From contig OX393553.1 of the NCBI GenBank assembly GCA_947650365.1, positions 41,835,949 through 41,899,948 on the forward strand: a stretch of 64,000 nt of DNA. Reading direction: 5' to 3'. A program made the translations under genes and the position numbers. The notes beneath the pieces were generated by a model that was not told the DNA's origin, ran no database searches, and worked only from the letters and a program-made list of their open reading frames with translations. Shown here in pieces: positions 23,626 through 37,070 of the stretch. Source of the DNA: Chamaelirium japonicum. Lineage: Eukaryota > Streptophyta > Magnoliopsida > Liliales > Melanthiaceae. How positions within the stretch are numbered: position 1 is the first letter of the stretch; every line of letters begins with the position of its first letter.

Positions 23626-25740
23626 GAATTAGAATGGATCATACGAATGAGTAAGAATGGATCGTACGAATGAAATAGAATAGATTGTACGAATGAATTA
23701 GAATGGATCCTATGATTGAATTAGAATGGATCGTACGAATGAATTAGAATGGATACATTCGTGCGAATGAATTAGAATGGATCATACGAATGAGTAAGAA
23801 TGGATCGTACGAATGAAATAGAATGGATTGTATGAATGAATTAGAATGGATTCGTACGAATGAATTAGAATAGATACATTCGTGCGAATAAATTAGAATG
23901 GATTGAATTAGAATGGATCGTACGAATGAGTAAGAATGGATCGTACGAATGAAATAGAATGGATTGTACGAATGAATTAGAATGGATCGTACGAATGAAT
24001 TAGAATGGATCGTGTGAAAGAATTAGAATGGATTGTATAAATGAATTAGAATGGATAGTATGAATGAATTAGAATGGATCGTACGAATGAATTAGAATGG
24101 ATCGTACGAATGAATTAGAATGGATACATTCATGCGAATGAATTAGAATGGATACATTCGTGCGAAAGAATTAGAATAGATCGTATGAATGAATTACAAT
24201 GGATCGTATGAATGAATTAGAATGGATCGTGCGAATTAATTAGAATGGATCGTACGAATGAATTAGAATGGATCGTGCTAATGAATTAGAATTGATCGTA
24301 CGAATGAATTAGCATGGATCATGCTAATGAATTAGAATGGAACGTACGAATGAATTAGAATGGATCGTGTGAAAGAATTAGAATGGATTGTATGAATGAA
24401 TTAGAATGAATTCGTACGATCCATTCGAATTCATTCGCACGATCCATTCTAATTCATTCATACGATCCATTCTAATTCATTCATACAATCCATTCTAATT
24501 CTTTCACACGATTCATTCTAATTCATTCGTACGATCCATTCTAATCCATTCGTACAGTCCATTCTATTTCATTCGTACGATTCATTCGTACGATCTATTC
24601 TTACTCATTCGTATGATCCATTCTAATTCATTCGCACGAATGTATCCATTCTAATTCATTCGTACGATCCATTCTAATTCCTTCGTACGATCCATTCTAA
24701 TTCATTCGTACGATCCATTCTTACTCATTCGTATGATCCATTCTAATTCATTCGTACGATCGATTCTAATTCATTCGTATAATCCATTCTAATTCATTCG
24801 CACAATCTATTCTAATTCATTCGTACGATCCATTCTAATTCATTCGTAAAATCGTACGAATGAATTAGAATGGATCGTACGGAATGAATTAGAATGGATC
24901 GTACGAATGAATTAGAATGGATACATTCGTGCGAATGAATTAGAATGGATCATACGAATGAGTAAGAATGGATCGTACGAATGAAATAGAATGGATTGTA
25001 CGAATGAATTAGAATGGATCGTACGAATGAATTAGAATAAATCGTACGAATGAATTAGAATGGATACATTCGTGTGAATGAATTAGAATGGATCATACGA
25101 ATGAGTAAGAATGGATCGTACGAATGAAATAGAATGGATTGTATGAATGAATTAGAATGGATCGTACGAATGAATTAGAATGGATCGTACGAATGAATTA
25201 GAATGGATACATTCGTGCGAATGAATTAGAATAGATCATACGAATGAGTAAGAATGGATCGTACGAATGAAATAGAATGGATTGTACGAATGAATTAGAA
25301 TGGATCGTACGAATGAATTAGAATAGATCGTGTGAAAGAATTAGAATGGATCGTACGCGTATGATCCATTCTAATTCATTCATATGATCCATTCTAATTC
25401 CTTCGTATGAATGAATTAGAATGGATCGTATGAAAGAATTAGAATGGATCGTATGAATGAATTAGAATGGATCGTGCCTAAAAATGGATCGTACGAGTGA
25501 AATAGAATGGATTGTACGAATGAATTAGAATGGATCGTACGAATAAATCAGAATGGATCGTGTGAAATAATTAGAATGGATTGTATGAATGAATTAGAAT
25601 AGATCGTACGAATGAATTAGAATGGATACATCCGTGCGAATGAATTAGAATAGATCATACGAATGAGTAAGAATGGACCATACGAATGAAATAGAATGGA
25701 TTGTACGAATGAATTAGAATGGATCGTACGAATGAATTAT
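23626..25740. repeat. 2.1-kb tandem higher-order unit, copy B
   Basis: Direct tandem repeat of 21481-23625, including the same orientation switches (24409, 24852, 25357 and 25407). It differs by scattered substitutions, loss of one 17-bp duplication of ATTGAATTAGAATGG near 23900, and one monomer. Similarity fades after about 25735. Confidence 0.85.
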
Positions 25741-27580
25741 AATAGATCGTACGAATGAATTAGAAAGGATACATTCGTGCGAATGAATTAGAATAGATCA
25801 TACGAATGAGTAATAATGGATCGTACGAATAAAATAGAATAGATTGTATGAATGAATTAGAATGGATCGTACGAATGAATTAGAATGGATACATTCATGC
25901 GAATGAATTAGAATGGATACATTCATGCGAATGAATTAGAATGGATCATACTTATGAATTAGAATGGATCGTACGAATGAGTAATAATGGATCGCACGAA
26001 TGAATTAGAATGGATCATACGAATGTGTAAGAATGGATCGTACGAATGAAATAGAATGGATTGTACGAATGAATTAGAATGGATACATTCGTGTGAATAA
26101 ATTAGAATGGATCGTACGAATGAGTAAGAATGGATCGTACGAATGAAATAGAATGGATTGTACGAATGAATTAGAATGGATCGTACGAATTATTTAGAAT
26201 GGACCGTGTGAATGAATTAGAATGGATCGTATGAATGAATTAGAATAGATCATACGAATGAGTAAGAATGGATCATACGAATGAGTAAGAATGGATCGTA
26301 CGAATGAGTAAGAATGGATCGTACGAATGTAATTAGAATGGATCATACGAATGAGTAAGAATGGATCGTACGAATGTAATAGAATGGATTGTACGAATGA
26401 ATTAGAATGGATCGTACAAATGAATTAGAATGGATCGTACGAATGAATTAGAATGGATACATTCGTGCGAATGAATTAGAATGGATCATACGAATGAGTA
26501 AGAATGGATCGTACGAATAAAATAGAATAGATTGTACGAATGAATTAGAATGGATCGTACGAATGAATTAGAATGGATACATTCGTGCGAATAAATTAGA
26601 ATGGATCGTACGAATGAGTAAGAATGGATCGTACGAATGTATTCGTGCAAATGAATTAGAATGGAACGTTTGTACGAATGAATTAGAATGGATCGTACGA
26701 ATGAGTAAGAATGGATTGTACGAATGAAATAGAATGGATTGTACGAATGAATTAGAATGGATCATACGAATGAATTAGAATGGATCGTGTGAAAGAATCA
26801 GAATGGATTGTATGAATGAATTAGAATGGATCGTATGAATGAATTAGAATGGATCGTACGAATGAATTAGAATGGTTACATTTGTGCGAATGAATTAGAA
26901 TGGATCGTACGAATGAGTAAGAATGGATCGTACGAATGAAATAGAATGGATCGTACGTTTCAATTAGAATGGATACATTCATGGGAATGAATTAGAATGG
27001 ATCGTACGAAGGCGAATAAATTAGAATGGATCGTACGTATGAATTAGAATGGATACATTCATGGGAATGAATAAGAATGGATCGTACGAATGAATTAGAA
27101 TGGATCGTACAAATGAATTAGAATGGATCATACGAATGAATTAGAATGGATACATTCGTGCGAATGAATTAGAATGGATCGTATGAATGAATTAGAATGG
27201 ATCGTATGAGTGAATTCGAATGGATCTTGTGAAAGAATTAGAATGGATTGTATGAATGAATTAGAATGGATCATATGAATGAATTAGAATGGATTGTAAG
27301 ATTGAATTATTAGAATGGATCGTACGAATGAATTAGAATAGATTGTGCGAATGAATTAGAATGGATCGTACGAATGAATTAGAATGGATACATTCGTGCG
27401 AATAAATTAGAATGGATCGTGCGAATGAATTAGAATGGATCGTAGGAATGAATTAGAATGGATCGTGCGAATGAATTAGAATGCATCATACGAATGAATT
27501 AGAATGGATCGTGTGAAAGAATTAGAATGGATTGTATGAATGAATTAGAATGGATCATGCGAATGAATTTGAATGGATCG
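25741..27580 (-). repeat. Satellite, long reverse block
   Basis: Continuous reverse monomers extending the block that starts at 25408. A 65-codon minus-strand open frame at 26568-26765 consists of repeats of IHSNSF and SILFH words and is a product of the satellite periodicity, not a gene. Confidence 0.9.
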
Positions 27581-30500
27581 TACGATTCATTCTAATTCAA
27601 TCCATTCTAATTCTTTCACACGATCCATTCTAATTCATTCATACGATCCATTCTAATTAATTCGTATGATCCATTCTAATTCCTTCGTACGATCCATTCT
27701 ATTTCATTCTTATGATCCATTCTTACTCATTCGTATGATCCATTCTAATTCATTCGCATGAATATATCCATTCTAATTCATTCGTACAAATGAAATAGAA
27801 TGGATTGTACGAATGAATTAGAATGGATCGTACGAATGAATTAGAATGGAGACATTCGTGCGAATGAATTAGAATGGATCGTACGAATGAGTAAGAATGG
27901 ATCGTACGAATGAAATAGAATGGATTGTACCAATGAATTAGAATGGATCGTGTGAAAGAATTAGAATGGATTGTATGAATGAATTAGAATGGATCGTATG
28001 AATGAATTTGAATGGATCGTACGAATGAATTAGAATGGATACATTCGTGCGAAAGAATTAGAATAGATCGTACGAACGAATTAGAATGGATATATTCGTG
28101 CGAATGAATTAGAATGGATCGTACGAATGAGTAAGAATGGATCGTACGAATGAAATAGAATGGATTGTACGAATGAATTAGAATGGATCGTACGAATAAA
28201 TTAGAATGGATCGTGTGAAAGAATTAGAATGGATCGTATGAATGAATTAGAATGGATCATATGAATGAATTAGAATGGATCGTACAAATGAATTAGAATG
28301 GATCGTACGAATGAATTAGAATGGATACATTCGTGCGAATGAATTAGAATGGATCGTACAAATGAGTAAGAATGGATCGTACGAATGAAATAGAGTGGAT
28401 TGTACGAATGAATTAGAATGGATCGTACGAATGAATTAGAATGGATCGTACGAATGAATTAGAATGGATACATTCGTGCGAATGAATTAGAATGGATCGT
28501 ACGAATGAGTAAGAATGGATCGTACGAATGAAATAGAATGAATTGTATGAATGAATTAGAATGGATTCATTCGTGCGAATGAATTAGAATAGATCGTGCG
28601 AATGAATTAGAATGGATCGTACGAAAGAATTAGAATAGATTGTGCGAATGAATTAGAATGGATCGTTCGCATGAATGTATCCATTATAATTCATTCGCAC
28701 GAATGAATTAGAGTGGATACATTCGTGCTAATGAATTAGAATGGATCATACGAATGAGTAAGAATGGATCGTACGAATAAAATAGAATGGATTGTATGAA
28801 TGAATTAGAATGGATCATACGAATTAATTAGAATAGATCGTGTGAAAGAATTAAAATGGATTGTATGAATGTATCCATTCTAATTCATTCGTACGACCCA
28901 TTCTAATTCATTCGCACGATCCATTCTAATTCATTCGTACGAAGGAATTAGAATGGATTGTATGAATGAATTAGAATGGATCGTATGAATGAATTAGAAT
29001 GGATCGTACGAATGAATTAGAATGGATCGTACGAATGAATTAGAATGGATACATTCACGCGAATGAATTTGAATAGATCATACGAATGAGTAAGAATGGA
29101 TCGTACGAATGAAATAGAATGGATTGTACGAATGAATTAGAATGGATCGTACGAATGAATTAGAATGGATACATTCGTGCGAATGAATTAGAATGGATCA
29201 TACGAATGAGTAAGAATGGATCGTACGAATGAAATAGAATGGATTATACGAATGAATTAGAATGGATCGTACGAACGAATTAGAATGGATCGTGTGACAT
29301 ACGATCCATTCTAATTCTTTCGTATGATCCATTCTAATTCATTTGTATCCATTCTATTTCATTCGTACGATCCATTCTAATTCATTCGTACGATCCATTC
29401 TAATTCATTCGTACAATCCATTCTATTTCATTCGTACGATCTATTCTTACTCATTCGTATGATCCATTCTAATTCATTCGCATGAATGTATCCATTCTAA
29501 TTCATTCATACGATCCATTCTAATTGATTCGTATAATCCATTCTAATTCATTCATACGATCCATTCTAATTCATTCATACGATCCATTCAAATTCATTCA
29601 TACAATCCATTCTAATTCTTTCACACGATCCATTCTAATTCATTCGTCCGATCCATTCTAATTCATTCATACAATCCATTTCATTCGTACGATCCATTCT
29701 TACTCATTCGTACGATCCATTCTAATTCATTCGTGCATACGATCCATTCTAATTCATTTGAACGAATACATTCGTACGATCCATTATTACTCATTCGTAT
29801 GATCCATTCTAATTCATTTGCACAAATGTATCCATTCTAATTCATTCGTACGATCCATTCTAATTCATTCGTACAATCCATTCTATTTCATTCGTACGAT
29901 CCATTCTTACTCATTCCTATGATCCATTCTAATTCATTCGCACGAATGTATCCATTCTAATTCATTCGTACGATCCATTCTAATTCTTTCGTACATCGCA
30001 CGAATTTATCCATTCTAATTCATTCGTACAATCCATTCTAATTCATTCAGACGATCCATTCTAATTCATTCGTACGATCCATTCTAATTCATTCGTACAA
30101 TCCATTCTATTTCATTCGTACGATCCACTCTTACTCATTCGTATGATCCATTCTAATTCATTCACACGAATATATCCATTCTAATTCATTCGTACGATCC
30201 ATTCTAATTCATTCATACGATCCATTCTAATTCATTCATACAATCCATTCTAATTCATTCGCACGATCCATTCGAATTCATTCGCAAGGTCCATTCTAAT
30301 TCATTCATACGATCCATTCTAATTCATTCATATGATCCATTCTAATTCATAAGTACGATCCATTCTATTTCATTCGTACGACCCATTCTAATTCATTAAT
30401 ACGATCTAATCTAATTTATTCCTACGATCCTTTCTAATTCATTCGCACGAATGTATCCATTCTAATTCATTCGTACGATCTATTCTTATTCATTCGTACG

Positions 30501-31239
30501 ATCTATTCTAATTCATTCGTACGATCCATTCTAATTCACTAGCACGATCGTACGAATTAATTAGAATGGTTCGTGCGAATGAATTAGAATAGATTGTGCG
30601 AATGAATTAGAATGGATCATACGAATGAATTAGAATGGATCGTACGAATGAATTAGAATAGATTGTGCGAATGAAATAGAATGGATCGTACGAATGAATT
30701 AGAATGGATACATTCGTGCGAATGAATTAGAATGGATACATTCGTGCGAATGAATGAATTAGAATGGATCATACGAATGAATTAGAATGGATCGTACGAA
30801 TGAATTAGAATGGATCGTAATCTAATTCATTCATACGATCCATTCTAATTCATTCGCACAATCTATTCTTATTCATTCGTATGATCCATTCTAATTCATT
30901 CGTACGATCTATTCTAATTCATTCGTATGATCCATTCTAATTCATTCGCACGAATGTATCCATTCTAATTCATTCATACAATCTATCCTAATTCATTCGT
31001 ACGATCCATTCTAATTCATTCGAACAATCCATTCTATTTCATTCGTACTATCCATTCTTACTCATTCGTATGATCCATTCTAATTCATTCGCATGAATGT
31101 ATCCATTCTAATTCATTCGTACGATCCATTCTAATTTATTCGTACTATCCATTCTAATTCATTCGTACAAACCATTCTATTTCATTCGTACGATCCATTC
31201 TTACTCATTCGTATGATCCATTCTAATTCATTCGCACGA
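27581..31239. repeat. Satellite mosaic
   Basis: Forward 27582-27787, reverse 27788-28670, small forward inserts near 28672-28700 and 28870-28941, reverse to 29297, forward 29298-30550, reverse 30550-30818, then forward. The CACTAGCACGATCG junction lies at 30538. No gene. Confidence 0.88.
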
Positions 31240-33740
31240 ATGAATCCATTCTAATTCATTCGTACGATCCATTCTAATTCATTCGTACGATCCATTCTAA
31301 TTCATTCATACGATCCATTCTAATTCATTCATACAATCCATTCTAATTCTTTCACATGATCCATTCTAATTCATTCGTACGATCCATTCTAATTCATTCA
31401 TACAATCCATTCTAATTCTTTCACACGATCCATTCTAATTCATTCGTACAATCTATTCTAATTCATTCATACGATCCATTATAATTCATTCGCACGATCC
31501 ATTCTAATTCATTCAGATCCATTCTAATTCATTTGTACAATCCATTCTAATTCATTCGCACGATCCATTCGAATTCACTCATACGATTAATTCTAATTCC
31601 TTCGTACGATCCATTCTAATTCATTCGTACGATCCATTCTAATTCATTCGCACAATCCATTCTATTTCATTCGTACGATCCATTCTTATTTAATCGTATG
31701 ATCCATTCTAATTCATTCGCACGATCCATTCTAATTAATTCGTACGTTCGTACATCGCACGAATTTATCCATTCTAATTCATTCGTACGATCCGTGTGAA
31801 AGAATTAGAATGGATCGTACGAATGAAATAGAATGGATCATATGAATGAATTAGAATGGATCGTACGAATGAATTAGAATGGATCATACGAATGAATTAG
31901 AATGGATCGTATGAATGAATTAGAATGGATATATTCGTGCGAATGAATTAGAATGGATTATACGAATGAGTAAGAATGGATCGTACGAATGAAATAGAAT
32001 GGATTGTACGAATGAATTAGAATGGATACATTCGTGCGAATGAATTAGAATGGATCGTACGAATCCGTAAGAATGGATCGTACGAATGTATTCGTGCAAA
32101 TGACTTAGAATGGATCGTATGTATGAATGAATTAGAATGGATCATACAAATGAGTAAGAATGGATCGTACGGATGAAATAGAATGGATTGTACGAATGAA
32201 TTAGAATGGATCATACGAATGAGTAAGAATGGATCGTACGAATGAAATAGAATGGATTGTACGAATTAATTAGAATGGATCATACGAATAAATTAGAATG
32301 GATCGTGTGAAAAAATTAGAATGGCGTATGAATGAATTAGAATGGATCGTGCGAATGAATTAGAATGGATCGTACGAATGAATTAGAATGGATCGTATGA
32401 ATGAATTAGAATGGATCGTACAAATGAATTAGAATGGATCGTGCGAATGAATTAGAATGGATCGTACGAATGAATTAGAATGGATCGTACGAATGAAATA
32501 CAATGGATTGTACGAATGAATAAGAATGGATCGTACGAAGGAATTAGAATGGATCGTTCGAATGAATTAGAATGGATCGTACGAATGAATTACAATGGAT
32601 AATATGAATGAATTAGAATGGATCGTACAAATGAATTAGAATGGATCATACGAATGAATTAGAATGGATAGTACGAATGAATTAGAATGGATCGTACGAA
32701 TGAATTAGAATAGATTATATGAATGAATTAGAATGGATACATTCGTGCTAATGAATTAGAATGGATCGTACGAATGAATTAGAATAGATCGTATATATGA
32801 ATTAGAATGGATCGTACGAATGAATTAGAATGGATCGTACGAATGAATTAGAATGGATACATTCGTGCGAATGAATTAGAATGGATCATACGAATGAGTA
32901 AGAATGGATCGTACGAATGAAATAGAATGGATTGTACGAATGAATTAGAATGGATCGTACGAATGAATTAGAATGGATCGTGTGAAAGAATTAGAATGGA
33001 TTGTATGAATGAATTAGAATGGATCGTATGAATGAATTAAAATGGATCGTACGAATGAATTAGAATGGATACATTCATGCGAATGAATTAGAATGGATCG
33101 TACAAATGAGTAAGAATGGATCGTACGAATGAAATAGAATGGATTGTACAAATGAATTAGAATGGATCGTACGAATGAATTAGAATGGATACATTGATCG
33201 TACGAATGAATTAGAATGGATCATACGAATGAGTAAGAATGGATCGTACGAATGAAATAAAATAGATTGTACAAATGAATGAGAATGGATCGTACGAATA
33301 AATTAGAATGGATCATGTGAAAGAATTAGAATGGATTGTATGAATGAATTAGAATGGATCGTACGAATGAGTAAGAATGGATCATACAAATGAAATAGAA
33401 TGCGATCCATTCTAATTCATTCGTACGATCCATTCTAATTCATTCGTACAATCCATTCTATTTCATTCGTACGATCCATTCTTACTCATTCGTATGATCC
33501 ATTCTAATTCATTCGCACAAATGTATCCATTCTAATTCATTCGTACGATCTATTCTAATTCATTCGTACGATCCATTCTAATTCATTCATATGATCCATT
33601 CTAATTCATTCATACAATCCATTCTAATTCTTTCACACGATCCATTCTAATTCATTCGTACGATCCATTCTAATTCATTCGTACAATCCATTCTATTTCA
33701 TTCGTACGATCCATTCTTACTCATTCGTACGATCCATTCT
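31240..33740. repeat. Dispersed 2.4-kb duplicated block, copy 1
   Basis: Forward to about 31793, reverse to 33402, then forward. Unusual words shared with copy 2: CGTACGTTCGTACATCGCAC (31741), CAGATCC (31514), ATGGCGTATG (32321), ACATTGATCG (33191) and the inversion junction ATGCGATCC (33401). Offsets to copy 2 fall from 5830 to 5761 to 5737 bp, that is by whole monomers (69 and about 23 bp). Boundaries are approximate. Confidence 0.8.
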
Positions 33741-36700
33741 AATTCATTCGTATGATCCATTCTAATTCCTTCGTACGATCCATTCTATTTCATTCGTACG
33801 ATCCATTCTTACTCATTCGTATGATCCATTCTAATTCATTCGCACGAATGTATCCATTCTAATTCATTCGTACGAATGAAATAGAATGGATTGTACGAAT
33901 GAATTAGAATGGATCGTACGAATGAATTAGAATGGATACATTCGTGCGAATGAATTAGAATGGATCGTACGAATGAGTAAGAATGGATCGTACGAATGAA
34001 ATAGAATGGAGTGTACGAATGAATTAGAATGGATCGTACGAATGAATTAGAATGGATCGTGTGAAAGATTTAGAATGGATAATATGAATGAATTAGAATG
34101 GATCGTATGAATGAATTAGAATGGATCATACGAATGAATTAGAATGGATCGTACGAATGAGTTAGAATGGATACATTCGTGCGAAAGAATTAGAATAGAT
34201 CGTACGAATGAATTAGAATGGATACATTCGTGTGAATGAATTAGAATGGATCGTACGAATGAAATAGAATGGATTATACGAATAAATTAGAATGGATCAT
34301 ACGAATAAATTAGAATGGATCGTGTGAAAGAATTAGAATGGATCGTATGAATGAATTAGAATGGATCGTACGAATGAATTAGAATGGATCGTATGAATGA
34401 ATTAGAATGGATACATTCGTGCGTATGAATTAGAATGGATCGTACGAATGAGTAAGAATGGATCGTACGAATGAAATAGAATGGATTGTACGAATGAATT
34501 AGAATGGATCGTACGAATGAATTAGAATGGATCGTACAAATGAATTAGAATGGATACATTCGTGCGAATGAATTAGAATGGATCGTACAAATGAGTAAGA
34601 ATGGATCGTACGAATGAAATAGAATGGATTGTATGAATGAATTAAAATGGATTCATTCGTGCGAATGAAGTAGAATGGATCGTGTGAATGAATTAGAATG
34701 GATCGTACGAAGGAATTAGAATAGATTGTGCGAATGAATTAGAATGGATCGTACGCACGAATGTATCCATTCTAATTCATTCGCACGAATGTATCCATTC
34801 TAATTCATTCGTACGATCCATTCTAATTCATTTGCACAATCTATTCTAATTCATTCGCACGATCCATTCTAATTCATTCGTATGATCCATTCTAATTCAT
34901 TCGCACAATCTATTCTAATTCATTCGCACGAACCATTCTAATTAATTCGTACGATCTTGCTACTGAATTAGAATGGATCGCATGAATGAATTAGGATAGA
35001 TCGTATGAATGAATAAGAATGGATCGTACGAATGAATTAGAATAGATTGTGCGAATGAATTAGAATGGATCGTATGAATGAATTAGAATGGATACATTCG
35101 TGCGAATGAATTGAAATGGATCGTACGAATGAGTAAGAATGGATTGTACGAATAAAATAGAATGGATTGTACGAATGAATTAGAATGGATTCATTCGTGC
35201 GAATGAATTAGAATGGATCGTGCGAATGAATTAGAAAGGATCGTATGAATGAATTAGAATGGATACATTCGTATGAATGAATTAGAATGGATCATACGAA
35301 TGAATTAGAATAGATACATTCGTGCGAATGAATTAGAATGGATCATACGAATGAGTAAGAATGGATCGTACGAATAAAATAGAATGGATTGTACGAATAA
35401 ATTAGAATGGATCGTATGAATGAATTAGAATGGATCGTACGAATGAATTAGAATGGATACATTCGTGCGAATGAATTAGAATGGATCGTGCGAATGAATT
35501 AGAATGGATCGTAGGAATGAATTAGAATGGATCGTGCGAATGAATTAGAATGCATCATACGAATGAATTAGAATGGATCGTACGAATGAAGTTGAATGGA
35601 TTGTACGAATGAATTAGAATGGATTGTACGAACGAATTAGAATAGATTGTATGAATGAATTAGAATGGATACATTCGTGCGAATGAATTAGAATGGATCG
35701 TACGAATGAATTAGAATAGATCGTACGAATGAATTAGAATGGATCGTACGAATGAATTAGAATCGATTGTGTGAATGAATAAGAATGGATCGTACGAATG
35801 AATTTGAATGGATACATTCGTGCGAATGAATTAGAATGGATCATACGAATGAGTAAGAATGGATCGTACGAATGAAATAGAATAGATTGTATGAATGAAT
35901 TAGAATGGATCGTACGAATGAATTAGATGAATTAGAATGGATCGTACGAATGAATTAGATGAATTAGAATGGATCGTATGAATGAATTAGAATAGATTGT
36001 GCGAATGAATTAGAATGGATCGTACGAATGAATTAGAATGGATACATTTATGCGAATGAATTAGAATGGATCGTACTTATGAATTAGAATGGATCGTACG
36101 AATGCATTATAATGGATCGTGTGAAAGAATTAGAATGGATTGTACAAATGAATTAGAATGGATCGTACGAATGAATTAGAATGGATCGTACGAATGAATT
36201 AGAATGGATACATTTGTGCGAATGAATTAGAATGGATCATACGAATGAGTAAGAATGGATCATACGAATGAAATAGAATAGATTGTACGAATGAATTAGA
36301 ATGGATCGTACGAATGAATTAGTATGGATCGTGTGAAAGAATTAGAATGGATTGTACGAATGAATTAGAGTGGTTACATTCGTGAGAATGAATTAGAATG
36401 GATCGTACGAATGAGTAAGAATGGATCGTTCGAATGAAATAGAATGGATTTTATGAATGAATTAGAATGGATCGTACGAATGATTTAGAATGGATCATGT
36501 GAAAGAATTAGAATGGATTGTATGAATGTATCCATTCTAATTCATTTGTACGATCCATTCTAATTCCTTCGCACGATCCATTCTAATTCATTCGTACGAA
36601 TGAATTAGAATGGATCGTATGAATGAATTAGAATGGATCATACGAATCAATTAGAATGGATCATACAAATGAATTAGAATGGATACATTCGTGCGAATGA

Positions 36701-37070
36701 ATTTGAATGGATCATACGAATGAGTAAGAATGGATCGTACGAATGAAATAGAATGGATTGTACGAATGAATTAGAATGGATCGTACGAATGAATTAGAAT
36801 GGATACATTCGTGCGAATGAATTAGAATGGATCGTACGAATGAGTAAGAATGGATCGTACGAATGAAATAGAATGGATTGTACGAATGAATTAGAATGGA
36901 TCGTACGAATGAATTAGAATGGATCGTACGATCCATTCTAATTCATTCGTACGATCCATTCTAATTCATTCGTACGATCCATTCTAATTCATTCGTTCAA
37001 TCCATTCTATTTCATTCGTACGATCCATTCTTACTCATTCGTATGATCCATTCTAATTCATTCGCACGAA
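33741..37070. repeat. Satellite mosaic
   Basis: Forward to 33874, reverse to 34755, forward 34756-34964, a long reverse block 34965-36530, forward 36530-36598, reverse to 36927, then forward. It includes the 96-bp perfect palindrome listed separately. The 74-codon minus-strand frame at 36712-36936 is satellite translation. No gene. Confidence 0.88.
36880..36975. repeat. 96-bp perfect palindrome at an orientation switch
   Basis: Two reverse monomers meet two forward monomers with no spacer, centred between 36927 and 36928 (GGATCGT/ACGATCC). The arms match base for base for 48 bp; the first mismatch is at the CpG variant position of the third unit. It could fold into a cruciform or hairpin. 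Confidence 0.85.

Noticed and set aside
26568-26765. Possible small protein genes in the satellite (also 32017-32214, 36712-36936, 38958-39170)
   Set aside because: The predicted peptides are simple translations of the tandem monomers and depend on variant order; there are no start-context, intron or domain signals.
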